DNA of 64,000 nucleotides, from positions 3,531,881-3,595,880 of the forward strand of contig NZ_LZNS01000001.1 of NCBI RefSeq assembly GCF_001984575.1, in the 5' to 3' direction. Made by a program: the position numbers and the translations under genes. The notes under the pieces were generated by a model, which saw nothing but the letters and a program-made list of their open reading frames with translations, searched no databases and was not told the DNA's origin. This document shows, one piece after another, positions 41,282 to 50,531 of the stretch. The stretch comes from Streptomyces sp. MP131-18. GTDB lineage: Bacteria > Actinomycetota > Actinomycetes > Streptomycetales > Streptomycetaceae. The stretch's first letter is position 1. Each line of letters begins with the position of its first letter.

Positions 41282-42493
41282 TCAGAGCCGACCGGTCTCC
41301 GGCGCGCGGCCCAGCGCGACCGCCACGAACGCCGCCGCCGCGAGACCGCAGCCGAGCCACATCACCGCCGTGGTCCCGATGCCGTCCGCCGCCAGGCCGC
41401 CGGCCAGTGCACCGGCCGCGATGGCACCGTTGAACACCCCTACGAACAGCGAGGACGCGGCTTCCCTGGCCTCGGGGGAGGAAGCGAGGAGCCAGGTCTG
41501 CGTGGCCACGGACACGCCGCCGTAGGACAGGCCCCAGGTGACCAGCAGCACCCCCGCGACCAGCACGGAGCCGCCGATCAGCGGGACCAGCGCGGCGGTG
41601 ACCGCGAGTACCGCGGTGATGACGAGCAGCGTGCGCCGCGGGGACCGCCCGGCGCCCGCGCCGGAGATGAAGTTGCCCACCACGCCCGCGATGCCGTAGA
41701 CCAGCAGCAGCGTGCCGATCACCCCGGCCTCCGCGTCCGACACCTCTTCGAGCACGGGCCGCACGTAGGTGTAGGCGGCGAAGTGGCCGGTGACCAGCAG
41801 GGCGACGACCAGCAGGCCGGAGGCGACCTGCGGGTTGCGGACCAGCCCCATCACACCGCCGAGCCGTGTCCGTTCCTCGCCCGGCAGGGGCGGCAGCAGC
41901 ATGGCGAGTGCCACGAGCACGGCCAGGGCCAGGCCGCCGATGACCACGAACGCCATGCGCCAGTCGGCGAGTTCACCGATGTAGGTGCCCGCAGGCACGC
42001 CGAGCACGGAGGCCACCGCGATGCCGCTGAAGATGAGGGACGTCGCCGGCCCCGTGGACCCGGCGGGGACCAGGCGCGGGGCGAGCCCCGCGGCGATGGC
42101 CCAGACGGCGCCCATGCCGAGGCCGACCAGCACGCGGGCCACCATCATCACGCCGAAGTTCGGCGCCCACGCGGCCATCAGGTTGCCGACCGTGAGGACC
42201 GCCATCAGCACGCACAGCAGCATCCGCCGGTCGGCGCGCCCGAACGCGGGAGTCAGCAGCGGCGCGGAGACGGCGGCCACCAGACCGGTGACCGTCAGGG
42301 TGAGCCCGGCCGTGCCCTCCGAGACGTTCAGCGAGTCGCCGATCGGCGTCAGCAGGCCCACGGGCAGCATCTCGGACGTGACGACGGTGAACGTCGCGCC
42401 CGCGACCGCGGCCACGGCGGCCCAGCCCCGCGCGTCCGCCCGTTCCGGCGCGGGCGCGGGCGCGGAGCCCGCGGTCTTCTCAGTCTGAGTCAT
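41282..42493 (-). CDS. MFS transporter, DHA1 family (drug/metabolite exporter-like)
   Basis: 403 residues from ATG 42493. After a short cytoplasmic start come about 12 membrane helices. The loop 2-3 motif A is recognisable (PAFGRADRRMLL) and motif C-like GVPAGTYIGE follows. It is most like AraJ/NepI/SotB-type exporters. It lies next to the biosynthetic genes and divergent from a LysR regulator, which suggests self-protection by export or efflux of another substrate. Substrate unknown. Confidence 0.9.
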   Translation of the reverse strand: MTQTEKTAGSAPAPAPERADARGWAAVAAVAGATFTVVTSEMLPVGLLTPIGDSLNVSEGTAGLTLTVTGLVAAVSAPLLTPAFGRADRRMLLCVLMAVLTVGNLMAAWAPNFGVMMVARVLVGLGMGAVWAIAAGLAPRLVPAGSTGPATSLIFSGIAVASVLGVPAGTYIGELADWRMAFVVIGGLALAVLVALAMLLPPLPGEERTRLGGVMGLVRNPQVASGLLVVALLVTGHFAAYTYVRPVLEEVSDAEAGVIGTLLLVYGIAGVVGNFISGAGAGRSPRRTLLVITAVLAVTAALVPLIGGSVLVAGVLLVTWGLSYGGVSVATQTWLLASSPEAREAASSLFVGVFNGAIAAGALAGGLAADGIGTTAVMWLGCGLAAAAFVAVALGRAPETGRL

Positions 42494-42539
42494 GTATTCA
42501 GGGAACCGGCCGGAGGGCTGCGGGAACAACGGCCAATCC

Positions 42540-42555
42540 CTCATCCTTCTATGAG
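42540..42555. promoter_or_regulatory. LysR-type operator candidate between MFS and LysR genes
   Basis: CTCAT and ATGAG arms are separated by six bases, giving the T-N11-A pattern typical of LysR sites. It lies in the 130-bp gap between the divergent exporter (start 42493) and the LysR gene (start 42624), where autoregulation and exporter control are usual for this family. Confidence 0.45.
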
Positions 42556-42623
42556 CCGGGCTACTCAATCCGCCGGGCCGCCCCGCCCGGGGCCGGGTCC
42601 GCATGCCGCAGAGAGGAAGTCCG

Positions 42624-43517
42624 ATGAGCGGAATCGAGATTCGTGAGCTTGAGGCGTTCCTCGTGCTCGCCCGCGAGCTGCACTTCGGCCGAGCCGGGGA
42701 GCGGCTTTACGTGTCGCAGAGCCGGGTCAGCCAGCTGCTGCGCTCGCTGGAGAGCCGCATCGGCGCCTCCCTCGTCGAGCGCACCAGCCGCCGGGTCGGC
42801 CTCACGCCGCTCGGCGAACGTTTCCTCGCCGAACTCCGGCCCGCCTACGACGCGCTGCGCGACTCGGTCGACAATGCCCGCGCGGCGGCCCGCGGCACGG
42901 GCGGGGTGCTGCGCATCGGCTTCCAGGGCACGGTGGACGACTACCTCGCGGGCGCGCTCACCCTGTTCCAGGAACGGTGCCCGGGCAGCACCATCGAACT
43001 CGTGGAGATCCCGCTGTCCGACCCGTTCGGGCCCTTGCAGCGCCAGGAGCTCGACGCGGCGGTCGTGCTGCTGCCGGTGGAGGAGGAGGACATCGTGCTC
43101 GGGCCCGTGTTCTCCCGCCAGCCGCAGACCCTGGCCGTCTCGGCGCGGCACCCGTTCGCCGCGCGGGAGTCCGTGACGGCGGAGGAGCTGGCCGAGGGGC
43201 CGCTCATCGGCGTCAACGGCTCCGCGCCCGCGTACTGGCGCCGCGCCCAGGCGCCGAGCCGGACGCCCGGCGGGCGGCGGGTGCCGCCGGGCCCCGCGGT
43301 CAACACCCTTCAGGAGGGCCTGAGTCTGACCGCGGCCGACCGCGGCACGATGCTGCTGTGCCGCTCGACGGCGGACTACCACGCCGGCCGCCGCTCAGTC
43401 GCGTTCGTACCGGTCACCGGGCTGCCCGACTCCGAGCTCGGCCTCGTCTGGCACCGCGACCACACCCCGCCGCTGGTGACCGCGTTCGCGTCGGCCGTCA
43501 GCGAAACCCTGCTCTGA
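42624..43517 (+). CDS. LysR-family transcriptional regulator
   Basis: 297 residues from ATG 42624 (GAGGAAG six nt upstream), chosen over ATG 42603 which lacks a site. An N-terminal wHTH is clear (IRELEAFLVLARELHFGRAGERL, then VSQSRVSQLLRSLE), followed by a periplasmic-binding-protein-like effector domain (GVLRIGFQGTVDDYLAGAL onward). Its divergence from the MFS gene suggests that it controls that exporter. Effector unknown. Confidence 0.9.
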   Translation: MSGIEIRELEAFLVLARELHFGRAGERLYVSQSRVSQLLRSLESRIGASLVERTSRRVGLTPLGERFLAELRPAYDALRDSVDNARAAARGTGGVLRIGFQGTVDDYLAGALTLFQERCPGSTIELVEIPLSDPFGPLQRQELDAAVVLLPVEEEDIVLGPVFSRQPQTLAVSARHPFAARESVTAEELAEGPLIGVNGSAPAYWRRAQAPSRTPGGRRVPPGPAVNTLQEGLSLTAADRGTMLLCRSTADYHAGRRSVAFVPVTGLPDSELGLVWHRDHTPPLVTAFASAVSETLL

Positions 43518-43547
43518 CGGGCTCCGACCCGCACGGCGGGGTGGGCC

Positions 43548-44342
43548 TCAGAGCTTCATGGCCACCCCGCCGTACTGGTGCACCTCCTCGGGCAGGCCGA
43601 ACGCGAGCGCGTCCGGCCGCCACCTGGAGCAGGAGACGACGCCGGGCTCCAGCAGGTCGAGGCCGTCGAAGAACTCCCGTATGTGCGCCGGGCTGCGCAG
43701 GATGTAGGGGACGGCGGCGGCCTCGTTGTAGCTCCGGATCGCCGCCATATACCTCTCGCTGGTGTCCGTGCTGTCGTACTGCACCAGGTAGCTGCCCGGC
43801 GGCAGCGCCTCCAGCAGGCTGCGCACGATCGACTTCGCCCGGCCGAAGTCCTCCACGTGTCCGAGAACGCCCATCAGCATCAGCGCCACCGGGCGGTCGA
43901 AGTCCAGCGTTCCCGACGCGGCCCGCACGATCGCCGCCGGCTCGAAGAGGTCGGCGTCGATGTAGTCCGCCACGCCCTCGGGCGCGCTGGTCAGCAGGGC
44001 GCGCGCGTGGGCCAGCACCAGCGGGTCGTTGTCCACGTAGACGATCCGGGAGTCGGGGGCGACCCGCTGCGCGATCTCGTGCGTGTTGTCGACGTTGGGC
44101 AGCCCGGTGCCGATGTCGAGGAACTGCCGGACACCGGCCTCGCCCGCCAGGTGCCGCACGGCCCGCGCCAGGAAGTACCGGGCGGCGCGTGCCCCGTCGA
44201 CGATGCCGGGGAAGGTCGCCCGGAACCGGTCCCCGGCGACGCGGTCCACCTCGTAATTGTCCTTGCCGCCCAGCCAGTAGTTCCAGATGCGGGCCGACTG
44301 CGGCACGGCGGTGTCGATGGGGACCTGCGGCTTCTCTGGCAT
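43548..44342 (-). CDS. SAM-dependent methyltransferase (SCO-type, Methyltransf_19)
   Basis: 264 residues from ATG 44342, preceded by a strong GGAGGAG. Family signatures are ARIWNYWLGGKDNYEVDR (~17-34), the SAM site QFLDIGTGLPNVDNTHE and IVYVDNDPLVLAHARALL. This is the large actinomycete family formerly DUF574, some members of which methylate secondary metabolites. It is convergent with the LysR gene and could still belong to the biosynthetic region. Substrate unknown. Confidence 0.88.
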   Translation of the reverse strand: MPEKPQVPIDTAVPQSARIWNYWLGGKDNYEVDRVAGDRFRATFPGIVDGARAARYFLARAVRHLAGEAGVRQFLDIGTGLPNVDNTHEIAQRVAPDSRIVYVDNDPLVLAHARALLTSAPEGVADYIDADLFEPAAIVRAASGTLDFDRPVALMLMGVLGHVEDFGRAKSIVRSLLEALPPGSYLVQYDSTDTSERYMAAIRSYNEAAAVPYILRSPAHIREFFDGLDLLEPGVVSCSRWRPDALAFGLPEEVHQYGGVAMKL

Positions 44343-44409
44343 TGCTCCTCCTGGGACTGGGACTGGGACGAAGATCCGGCCGCCCGTCATTCTTGCCGGT
44401 CGGAGGCGG

Positions 44410-45333
44410 TCAACTCCCCTGTTCCGGACGGACGTTCTCCTTGATCCAGTCGGTGACGGACGCATGCGCCGGCTGCCAGTCCAGATCGGCGCGCGGCGCG
44501 GCGCCCCGCACCCGGCTGTTGGAGCCGAGCGCGTACACGGCCGGTTCGTAGCCCCACTCCTCGATCGCGGCGTCCACGCCGATCGGCTCGGGCGCGGGCA
44601 GCCCCAGCGCCTCGGCGATGGCAACGGTGATCGCGCGGAAGTCGGACTCGCCGTTCTCGACGAAGTGGAACGAGCCGGGCGCGGCGTCCGCGAGCGCGCG
44701 GAGGTAGAGGTCGGTGACGTCGTCGAGGTGCACGTGCGACCAGATGTTCTCGCCGCGGCCGATGTGCCGGGCGACGCCGGTTCTGCGGGCGGTGGCGACC
44801 AGACGCGGGATCTGCACGCTGTCGGCACGCAGCGCGCGGCCGGTGCCGTAGATCAGGCTGTTGCACAGCACCACGGAGCGCACGCCGTCGCGCGCCGCGG
44901 CCAGCACGCCCCGGTCGATGGCCACGCGCGGCGCCTTGTCCTGGGCGGGGCGCCACGGGCCGCCCTCCGCGAGGTCGGCCTCCGTGTAGACCTCGTCGCG
45001 CCGTTCGCCGCCCGCGGCCTCGCCGACGATGCTGGAGCCGCTGGTGTGCAGGAGCGCCTTGCCCGAGCCGGCCAGTGCCTCGGCGAGCACCGAGGCGGCG
45101 CCCGCGTGGTCACTGTCCGCGGCGTTGACCACGGCGTCCGCGGCCCGCGCCTCGCGGGCCAGGACCGCCGCGTCGTCGAGGGAACCGGCCACGGGATCGA
45201 TGCCGAGCCGCGTCAGCCCCGCGCCCGAGGACGCGGAACGGGTGAGGCCGCGCACTTGGTGCCCGGCCTCGACGAGGCGGACGGCGAGCGAGCCGCCGAT
45301 GTAACCGGTCGCACCGGTCAGGAAGATGCGCAT
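44410..45333 (-). CDS. NAD-dependent epimerase/dehydratase-family protein
   Basis: 307 residues, start ATG 45333. The N-terminal motif IFLTGATGYIGGSLAVRL (3-20) is the extended-SDR GxxGxxG. The active-site region is less canonical: the usual YxxxK would fall near DKAPRVAIDRGVLAA, where no Tyr is present, so it belongs to the atypical or NmrA-like side of the family. Likely role is oxidoreduction or NADPH sensing. Lies 67 nt from the methyltransferase gene, on the same strand. Confidence 0.8.
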   Translation of the reverse strand: MRIFLTGATGYIGGSLAVRLVEAGHQVRGLTRSASSGAGLTRLGIDPVAGSLDDAAVLAREARAADAVVNAADSDHAGAASVLAEALAGSGKALLHTSGSSIVGEAAGGERRDEVYTEADLAEGGPWRPAQDKAPRVAIDRGVLAAARDGVRSVVLCNSLIYGTGRALRADSVQIPRLVATARRTGVARHIGRGENIWSHVHLDDVTDLYLRALADAAPGSFHFVENGESDFRAITVAIAEALGLPAPEPIGVDAAIEEWGYEPAVYALGSNSRVRGAAPRADLDWQPAHASVTDWIKENVRPEQGS

Positions 45334-45426
45334 GGAAGCAGGCCCCTGTCTGTCAGTCGGATACGGTCGAAGCGTTCAGGGAACAAGAAACATTCCGACC
45401 GTAAACGATCACAGCGGCATCCGCTT

Positions 45427-46761
45427 TCAGCCCCGGTCGGCCAGCGCCCGGCGGGGCGCGCGCCGTGCGCCGCGGGGCACGGGCGCGGGCGCGGGCACGA
45501 CGCGCACCAGCGCGTTGATGACCCGGTCCGCCGTATCGCCGCCGCGGTCGTCCGTCAGGTTGACCAGGAGCCTGATCATCCAGCGCATCGCCGCGGGCGA
45601 CGTGATGAGCCGGCGGCTGACGAGCGAGGTGATCGCCGGTCTGGCCAGCAGCGTCGCCCACGCGTTGCCCAGCCGGTAGTAACGGCCGTTGCGCCGCAGC
45701 ACCTCGTGCGGGTAGCGCAGCATGGCCCGCTCCCGCCACGGCCCCGCCGGGCGCGCCAGCGCGTCGGTGACGATCTCGGCGGCCAGCTCCCCCGACTCCA
45801 GCGCGTACGGGATGCCCTCGCCGTTCCACGGGCTGACCATGCCGCCCGAGTCGCCCGCGAGCAGCAGCCCGCGCGTGTAGTGCGGCAGCCGGTTGAACCC
45901 CATGGGCAGCGCCGCGCCGCGCAGCGGCCCGTCGATGCCCGCCGGGTCGCGCAGCTCCCACTCGGGCGGGGTGCGGGCCAGCCAGTCGTCCAGCACCTGC
46001 CGGATCTCGGACGAGCCGGAGCGGCGGTCGTTGACCAGGCCGAGCCCCACGTTCACCCGGCCGTCGCCCATCGGGAAGATCCAGCCGTACCCCGGCAGCG
46101 GCGGACCGCCCGTCCGCATCCGCAGATCCCCCCAGATGTCGAGGTACGGGTCCGCGTGCCGCACCGACGTGCGGTGGTAGCGGCGAACGGCGGTGGCCAT
46201 CGGGCGGTGCGGCAGGCGGCCGACGCCGAGGGCCACCGGGAGCCGCGCCGACACCCCGTCCGCGGCGATCACCACCGGTGCGGAGCAGACCACGGGGCGC
46301 TGCCCCGCCCCCATCACCGCCCGCACCCCGCACACCCGCCCGGCGCGGTTGAGGACCGGGCCCGTGACGCGGGTCGAGGAGAACAGCCTGGCCCCGGCGG
46401 CCACCGCCCGCCGGGCGAGCAGATCGTCGAAGTCGTGCCGGGAACGCGTCAGCCCGTACCCGGGGAAGCGCCCGCTCTCCGGCCAGTCCACCTCGAAGGA
46501 CACGTCGCCCGAGACGAATCGCACCCCGCGGTTCGTGTGCCAGCCGGCCTCCCTGGTGTCGATGCCCATGCGGACCAGATGGTGCACCGCCCGCGGCGTC
46601 AGGCCGTCGCCGCAGACCTTGTCGCGCGGGAACTCCGCCTTCTCCAGCAGCAGTACCTCGTGCCCGTGCCGGGCGAGATGGTAAGCCGCCGACGCCCCGG
46701 CGGGCCCCGCGCCCACCACGATGACGTCGGCGGCCTCGGAGGGGAGCGAGCTAGTCGTCAT
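45427..46761 (-). CDS. Geranylgeranyl-reductase-family flavoprotein
   Basis: 444 residues from ATG 46761; the open frame runs further upstream but the FAD motif starts at once (VIVVGAGPAGASAAYHLARHG, ~13-33). Other signatures are FPRDKVCGDGLTPRAVHHL and the GGR-family PYLDIWGD...GYGWIFPMGDGRVNVGLG region, then GLLLAGDSGGMVSPWNGEGI. Such enzymes reduce prenyl chains or halogenate/oxidise aromatic metabolites. A basic Arg/Ala-rich tail follows residue ~415. No prenyl-pathway genes are adjacent, so the substrate is open. Confidence 0.85.
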   Translation of the reverse strand: MTTSSLPSEAADVIVVGAGPAGASAAYHLARHGHEVLLLEKAEFPRDKVCGDGLTPRAVHHLVRMGIDTREAGWHTNRGVRFVSGDVSFEVDWPESGRFPGYGLTRSRHDFDDLLARRAVAAGARLFSSTRVTGPVLNRAGRVCGVRAVMGAGQRPVVCSAPVVIAADGVSARLPVALGVGRLPHRPMATAVRRYHRTSVRHADPYLDIWGDLRMRTGGPPLPGYGWIFPMGDGRVNVGLGLVNDRRSGSSEIRQVLDDWLARTPPEWELRDPAGIDGPLRGAALPMGFNRLPHYTRGLLLAGDSGGMVSPWNGEGIPYALESGELAAEIVTDALARPAGPWRERAMLRYPHEVLRRNGRYYRLGNAWATLLARPAITSLVSRRLITSPAAMRWMIRLLVNLTDDRGGDTADRVINALVRVVPAPAPVPRGARRAPRRALADRG

Positions 46762-46952
46762 GGCAGCGGTGTCCTCCCGGAAAGCGGGCCGCCGAGGCAG
46801 GAACCGGCCCACCGCGGGCCCGCGACGGGGCGGCGGGCAGGGGCCAGGAACTGAATACCCGCCACCGGCCCGGCCAACCCGGCCTCCAGAACGCCGGACC
46901 GTTCGACCGACCACAGGACCCGGCCCCCGGCCGGCCCCCGGCCACCCTCGCG

Positions 46953-48308
46953 TCAGTCCCGCTGGCCGTACCCGGTCGGCGCCGGAGTGCTCAGCGCGAG
47001 GAGGGCGATGTCGTCGAGCCCCTCGCCCGCGTGCGCCTCGACCACCGCGCGGCACAACTCGTCGAGCGACTCCCCCGCGTGCTCGGACACGGTGCGCGCC
47101 AGCGCGTCGAGGCCGCGGTCCAGGGACTGCGAAGGCCGTTCGACCAGACCGTCCGTGTACAGCAGGACCGTCGCGCCCCAGGGCAGCGCCTGCACGTGCT
47201 CCGGGCGGTCCACGCCCGGGTCGACGCCGAGCGGCACCCCCGGCTCCGCGTCGAGGTAACGGGCCTGCCCGTCCGGCCGCAGCAGCAGCGGCGGCAGGTG
47301 GCCCGCGTTGCTCCAGCGCAGCCGCCACGCATTCTCCGCGGGCTCGATGCGGGCCAGGCAGGCGGTGGTCATCAGCTCCTCGCCCACGGTCCTCATGATG
47401 GTGTCCAACTGTGAGAGAACGGCGCCGGGCGAGGCGGGCAAGGTGAGGCACAGCGCCCGCAGTTTGCTGCGGGTCCTGGACATGGCCGCGGCGGCCCTCA
47501 GATCGTGCCCCTGGACGTCGCCGATGACCGCGACGCACGCCCCGTCGGGCAGCAGCAGCGCGTCGTACCAGTCGCCGCCGAGCTGATCCGGCTCGCTCGC
47601 GGGCCGGTAGACCGTCGCCGCCCGGAACGGGTGCAGGTCCAGCAGCTTGGGCAGCAGCAGGCGCTGGAACGTCTCCGCGCTGGCCCGCACCCGCTGGTAC
47701 AGGCGGGCGTGCTCGATGGCGACGCCCGCCGTCCCGGCGAGGGCCCGGATCACGCCCTCGTCGTGCTCGTCGAAGGGGGCGCCGTCCCGCCGGTCGGTGA
47801 GGTACAAGTTGCCGTAGACCTGGCCGCGCACGCTGATGGCGACGCCGAGCAGCCTGCGCATCGGCGGATGCCCGCGCGGGAAGCCCGCGGACTCCTGATG
47901 CGAGGAGATGTCGGAGACCCGCAGCGGCTCCGGATGATGGATGAGGTGCCCCAGCAGCCCGCGCCCGCGCGGCAGCTCCACGCCGGACAGCGCGTTCAGC
48001 TCCTCGGTGCCGAGACCGAGCGGGATGAACTCGGCCAGCTCCTCGCCCCGTTCGTCCAGCACGCCCATGGCGCCGTAGCGGGCGCCGACCAGCTCCATCG
48101 CGGTGCTGACGATGCGCCGCAGCACCGCGGGCAGCTCCAGCTCGCTGCTGATGCCGAGGACGGCCTGGAGCAGGCCCTGGAGGCTGCCCTGCGCGCGGGC
48201 GAGGGCGTGCAGCTGCTCGCCGATGCGGTCCAGGTCGGAGCTGAGCGGCAGGTTGAGCAGCGAACTGAAGGGCGCCGCGTCCGGCTGCTCGTCCCCGGCC
48301 ATCGCCAT
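46953..48308 (-). CDS. GAF-domain SpoIIE/PP2C-type serine phosphatase
   Basis: 451 residues, start ATG 48308. It has a GAF domain (~40-190: LPAVLRRIVSTAMELVGARYGAMGVLDERG) and a PP2C-like phosphatase (~210-440) with metal-ligand motifs GGDWYDALLL, GDVQGHDLRAAA and GLDDIALLAL. Streptomyces encode many such proteins, which dephosphorylate anti-sigma-factor antagonists. No partner anti-sigma gene is adjacent. The 190-bp gap after it (46762-46952) has nothing I can annotate. Confidence 0.9.
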   Translation of the reverse strand: MAMAGDEQPDAAPFSSLLNLPLSSDLDRIGEQLHALARAQGSLQGLLQAVLGISSELELPAVLRRIVSTAMELVGARYGAMGVLDERGEELAEFIPLGLGTEELNALSGVELPRGRGLLGHLIHHPEPLRVSDISSHQESAGFPRGHPPMRRLLGVAISVRGQVYGNLYLTDRRDGAPFDEHDEGVIRALAGTAGVAIEHARLYQRVRASAETFQRLLLPKLLDLHPFRAATVYRPASEPDQLGGDWYDALLLPDGACVAVIGDVQGHDLRAAAAMSRTRSKLRALCLTLPASPGAVLSQLDTIMRTVGEELMTTACLARIEPAENAWRLRWSNAGHLPPLLLRPDGQARYLDAEPGVPLGVDPGVDRPEHVQALPWGATVLLYTDGLVERPSQSLDRGLDALARTVSEHAGESLDELCRAVVEAHAGEGLDDIALLALSTPAPTGYGQRD

Positions 48309-48489
48309 TCACCTTTTCCGTGCGCCCCGATACCTGGTATCCGGGTATACGGCCGCACGCCGGGTGGGAAGCCGACCGGCCCGGCACCGGTCGGCCGTAC
48401 CCGGTCGGCGGACAGCACCACCGACTCCCGCGAACGACCGCACCGGGCGGGCCGGCGCCGAGGAGAACCGGCGGGCCGGTCCGTCACCG

Positions 48490-49329
48490 TCAGGTCGCGT
48501 CCCGACGGGCGCACAGCCACGCGAGCGCCGCCTCGCCCGCGTGCAGGACCGAGATGTGCCCGTCCTCCGGGTACTCCCACAGCTCCGCCCCCGGGCAGTG
48601 GCCCGCGAGCCACCGGCTGTGCGCCGCCGGCACCATCCGGTCCCGCTCCCCGTGCAGCAGCAGCACGGGAACGCGCACCCCGGCCGGGTCGAAGCCCCAC
48701 GGCGCGACGTAGGCGAGGTCGTCGTCGATCAGCGGCCCGGGACCGCTCTCGACGGCCGGTCCTACGACCTCGCCGAACCAGCCCCACGCACCGGCAAGCG
48801 CGGCCAGATCCGCCTCGGTGAACTCCGGCCCTTCATCCCCGCCCGCCGCCGCCGTATACGCCTCCTTCGCCGCCCGCCCCCGCGCGGCGGCCCGCAGGGA
48901 CGCCGCCGCCGACTCCCCCATGCCGTCGAACCAGCCGAGGCCCGCCGCCCCGAACGGCGCGAGCCCGGCACCGGCGACCACCCCCGTCACCCGCTCCGGC
49001 AGCAGCGCCCCGCACGCCAGCGCGTGCGGGGCGCCGCCCGAGTGGCCCATGACCCCGAACCGCCCGAGACCCAGCGCGTCGGCCACCGCGGCCACGTCCC
49101 CCGCGGCAGAGGCCACGTCCCGCCCCGGCCGCGGCGAAGAACCGCCGTACCCGGGCCTGTCGTAGGAGACCCACCGCACCCCGAGCCGCTCCGCGGCCGG
49201 GAACAGCGGCGCGGGCGGCGCCCCCACGTTCGGCGTGCCGTGCAGCCAGAACACGGGGAACGGGCCACCCCCCGCGTCATACGTCCGCAGCACCCGGCCG
49301 CCGTCGAGCTCCAGCTCCCGCACATCCAT
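48490..49329 (-). CDS. Alpha/beta hydrolase
   Basis: 279 residues, start ATG 49329. HGTP oxyanion region ([14 protein letters not shown]), nucleophile elbow [14 protein letters not shown] (Ser ~97), acid in [12 protein letters not shown] and His in [10 protein letters not shown] give a full triad. It resembles proline-iminopeptidase/haloperoxidase-like hydrolases. No operon partner; substrate unknown. Confidence 0.88.
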   Translation of the reverse strand: MDVRELELDGGRVLRTYDAGGGPFPVFWLHGTPNVGAPPAPLFPAAERLGVRWVSYDRPGYGGSSPRPGRDVASAAGDVAAVADALGLGRFGVMGHSGGAPHALACGALLPERVTGVVAGAGLAPFGAAGLGWFDGMGESAAASLRAAARGRAAKEAYTAAAGGDEGPEFTEADLAALAGAWGWFGEVVGPAVESGPGPLIDDDLAYVAPWGFDPAGVRVPVLLLHGERDRMVPAAHSRWLAGHCPGAELWEYPEDGHISVLHAGEAALAWLCARRDAT

Positions 49330-49395
49330 GCTTCACAAGCTACGCCCCGGGTCCGACAACGGACCGGGCACGCGGACGCGCCCCGCGCCCGCGGC

Positions 49396-50391
49396 TCATG
49401 ACCGGGTGAGGAGCACCTCGATCTCGGCCAGTTCCTCCGGGGTGAAGTCCAGGTTCCCGACCGCGCCGACGCTGTCCTCCAGCTGCCGCACGCTGCTCGC
49501 GCCGACCAGCGCGGAGGTGACCCGTTCGCCGCGCAGCACCCAGGCGATGGCCAGCTGCGCGAGGGTCTGCCCGCGCCGCTGCGCGACGGCGTTCAGCGCG
49601 CGGGCGAGGCCCACGGTCTCCTCCACGCCCTTCGCGTCGAGGAACGGACTGCCGCCCGCCGCGCGCGAACCCTCGGGGATGCCCTGCAGGTAGCGGTCGG
49701 TGAGGCGGCCCTGGGCCAGCGGCGAGAACGCGATGGAACCCGCGCCCGCCTCGTCGAGCGCGTCGAGGAGCCCGTCCTCGACCCAGCGGTTGACCATCGA
49801 GTACGAGGGCTGGTGGATCAGCAGCGGCGTGCCGAGCCCGGCCAGGATGCGCGCGGCCTCGCGGGTCTGCTCGGGCGAGTAGTTGGAGATGCCGGCGTAC
49901 AGCGCCTTGCCCCGGCGCACGGCCGCGTCCAGCGCGCCCATCGTCTCTTCGAGCGGCGTGTCCGGGTCGGGGCGGTGGGAGTAGAAGATGTCGACGTGAT
50001 CGAGGCCGAGCCGCGTGAGGCTCCGGTCCAGGCTGGACAGCATGTACTTGCGCGAACCCCACTCACCGTAGGGGCCGTTCCACATGTGGTAGCCGGCCTT
50101 GGTCGAGACGACGATCTCGTCCCGGTGGGACCGGAAGTCGCGCGCGAAGATGCGGCCGAAGTTCGTCTCGGCGGCCCCGGGCGGCGGACCGTAGTTGTTG
50201 GCCAGGTCGAAGTGCGTCACGCCGAGGTCGAAGGCGCGGCGGAGGATGGCCTGCTGGGTCTCCAGCGGGTGGCCGTCCCCGAAGTTGTGCCACAGGCCGA
50301 GCGAAACGGCCGGCAGTTTCAGACCGGACCGGCCGCTGCGCCGGTAGGGCATGGCGCCGTCGTAGCGGGTGCCGGAGGCGACGTATGTCAC
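49396..50391 (-). CDS. Aldo/keto reductase, YghZ/MgrA-like
   Basis: 331 residues from GTG 50391 (GGGAG 4 nt upstream); ATG 50352 is an alternative. The AKR TIM barrel shows FDLGVTHFDLANNYGPPPGAAE (Asp and catalytic Tyr), Lys in IVVSTKAGY, DHVDIFYSHRPDPDTPLEE (His) and the NADPH-site end SALVGASSVRQLEDS. The MWNGPYGEWGSRKY segment is typical of the L-glyceraldehyde-3-phosphate reductase group (AKR14). Likely reduces reactive aldehydes. Confidence 0.92.
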   Translation of the reverse strand: MTYVASGTRYDGAMPYRRSGRSGLKLPAVSLGLWHNFGDGHPLETQQAILRRAFDLGVTHFDLANNYGPPPGAAETNFGRIFARDFRSHRDEIVVSTKAGYHMWNGPYGEWGSRKYMLSSLDRSLTRLGLDHVDIFYSHRPDPDTPLEETMGALDAAVRRGKALYAGISNYSPEQTREAARILAGLGTPLLIHQPSYSMVNRWVEDGLLDALDEAGAGSIAFSPLAQGRLTDRYLQGIPEGSRAAGGSPFLDAKGVEETVGLARALNAVAQRRGQTLAQLAIAWVLRGERVTSALVGASSVRQLEDSVGAVGNLDFTPEELAEIEVLLTRS

Positions 50392-50531
50392 GGGTCTCCC
50401 TCGTCCTCAAATCCTTACCACCGGGCCACGGCCGCGCTGCCCCGGCGCCGGTGGGCGTTCGCCCAGTAGATCACCCCTGCCCGCGGCCCCGCCCCTGGGA
50501 AAAGGGGCGGGGCCGCGTTCCGGGCGGCGCC

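Noticed and set aside
48309..48387. Extended start of the flavoprotein frame (45427) reaching to 48387
   Set aside because: The extra ~540 residues overlap the SpoIIE phosphatase gene and lack domains; the FAD motif begins right after ATG 46761.
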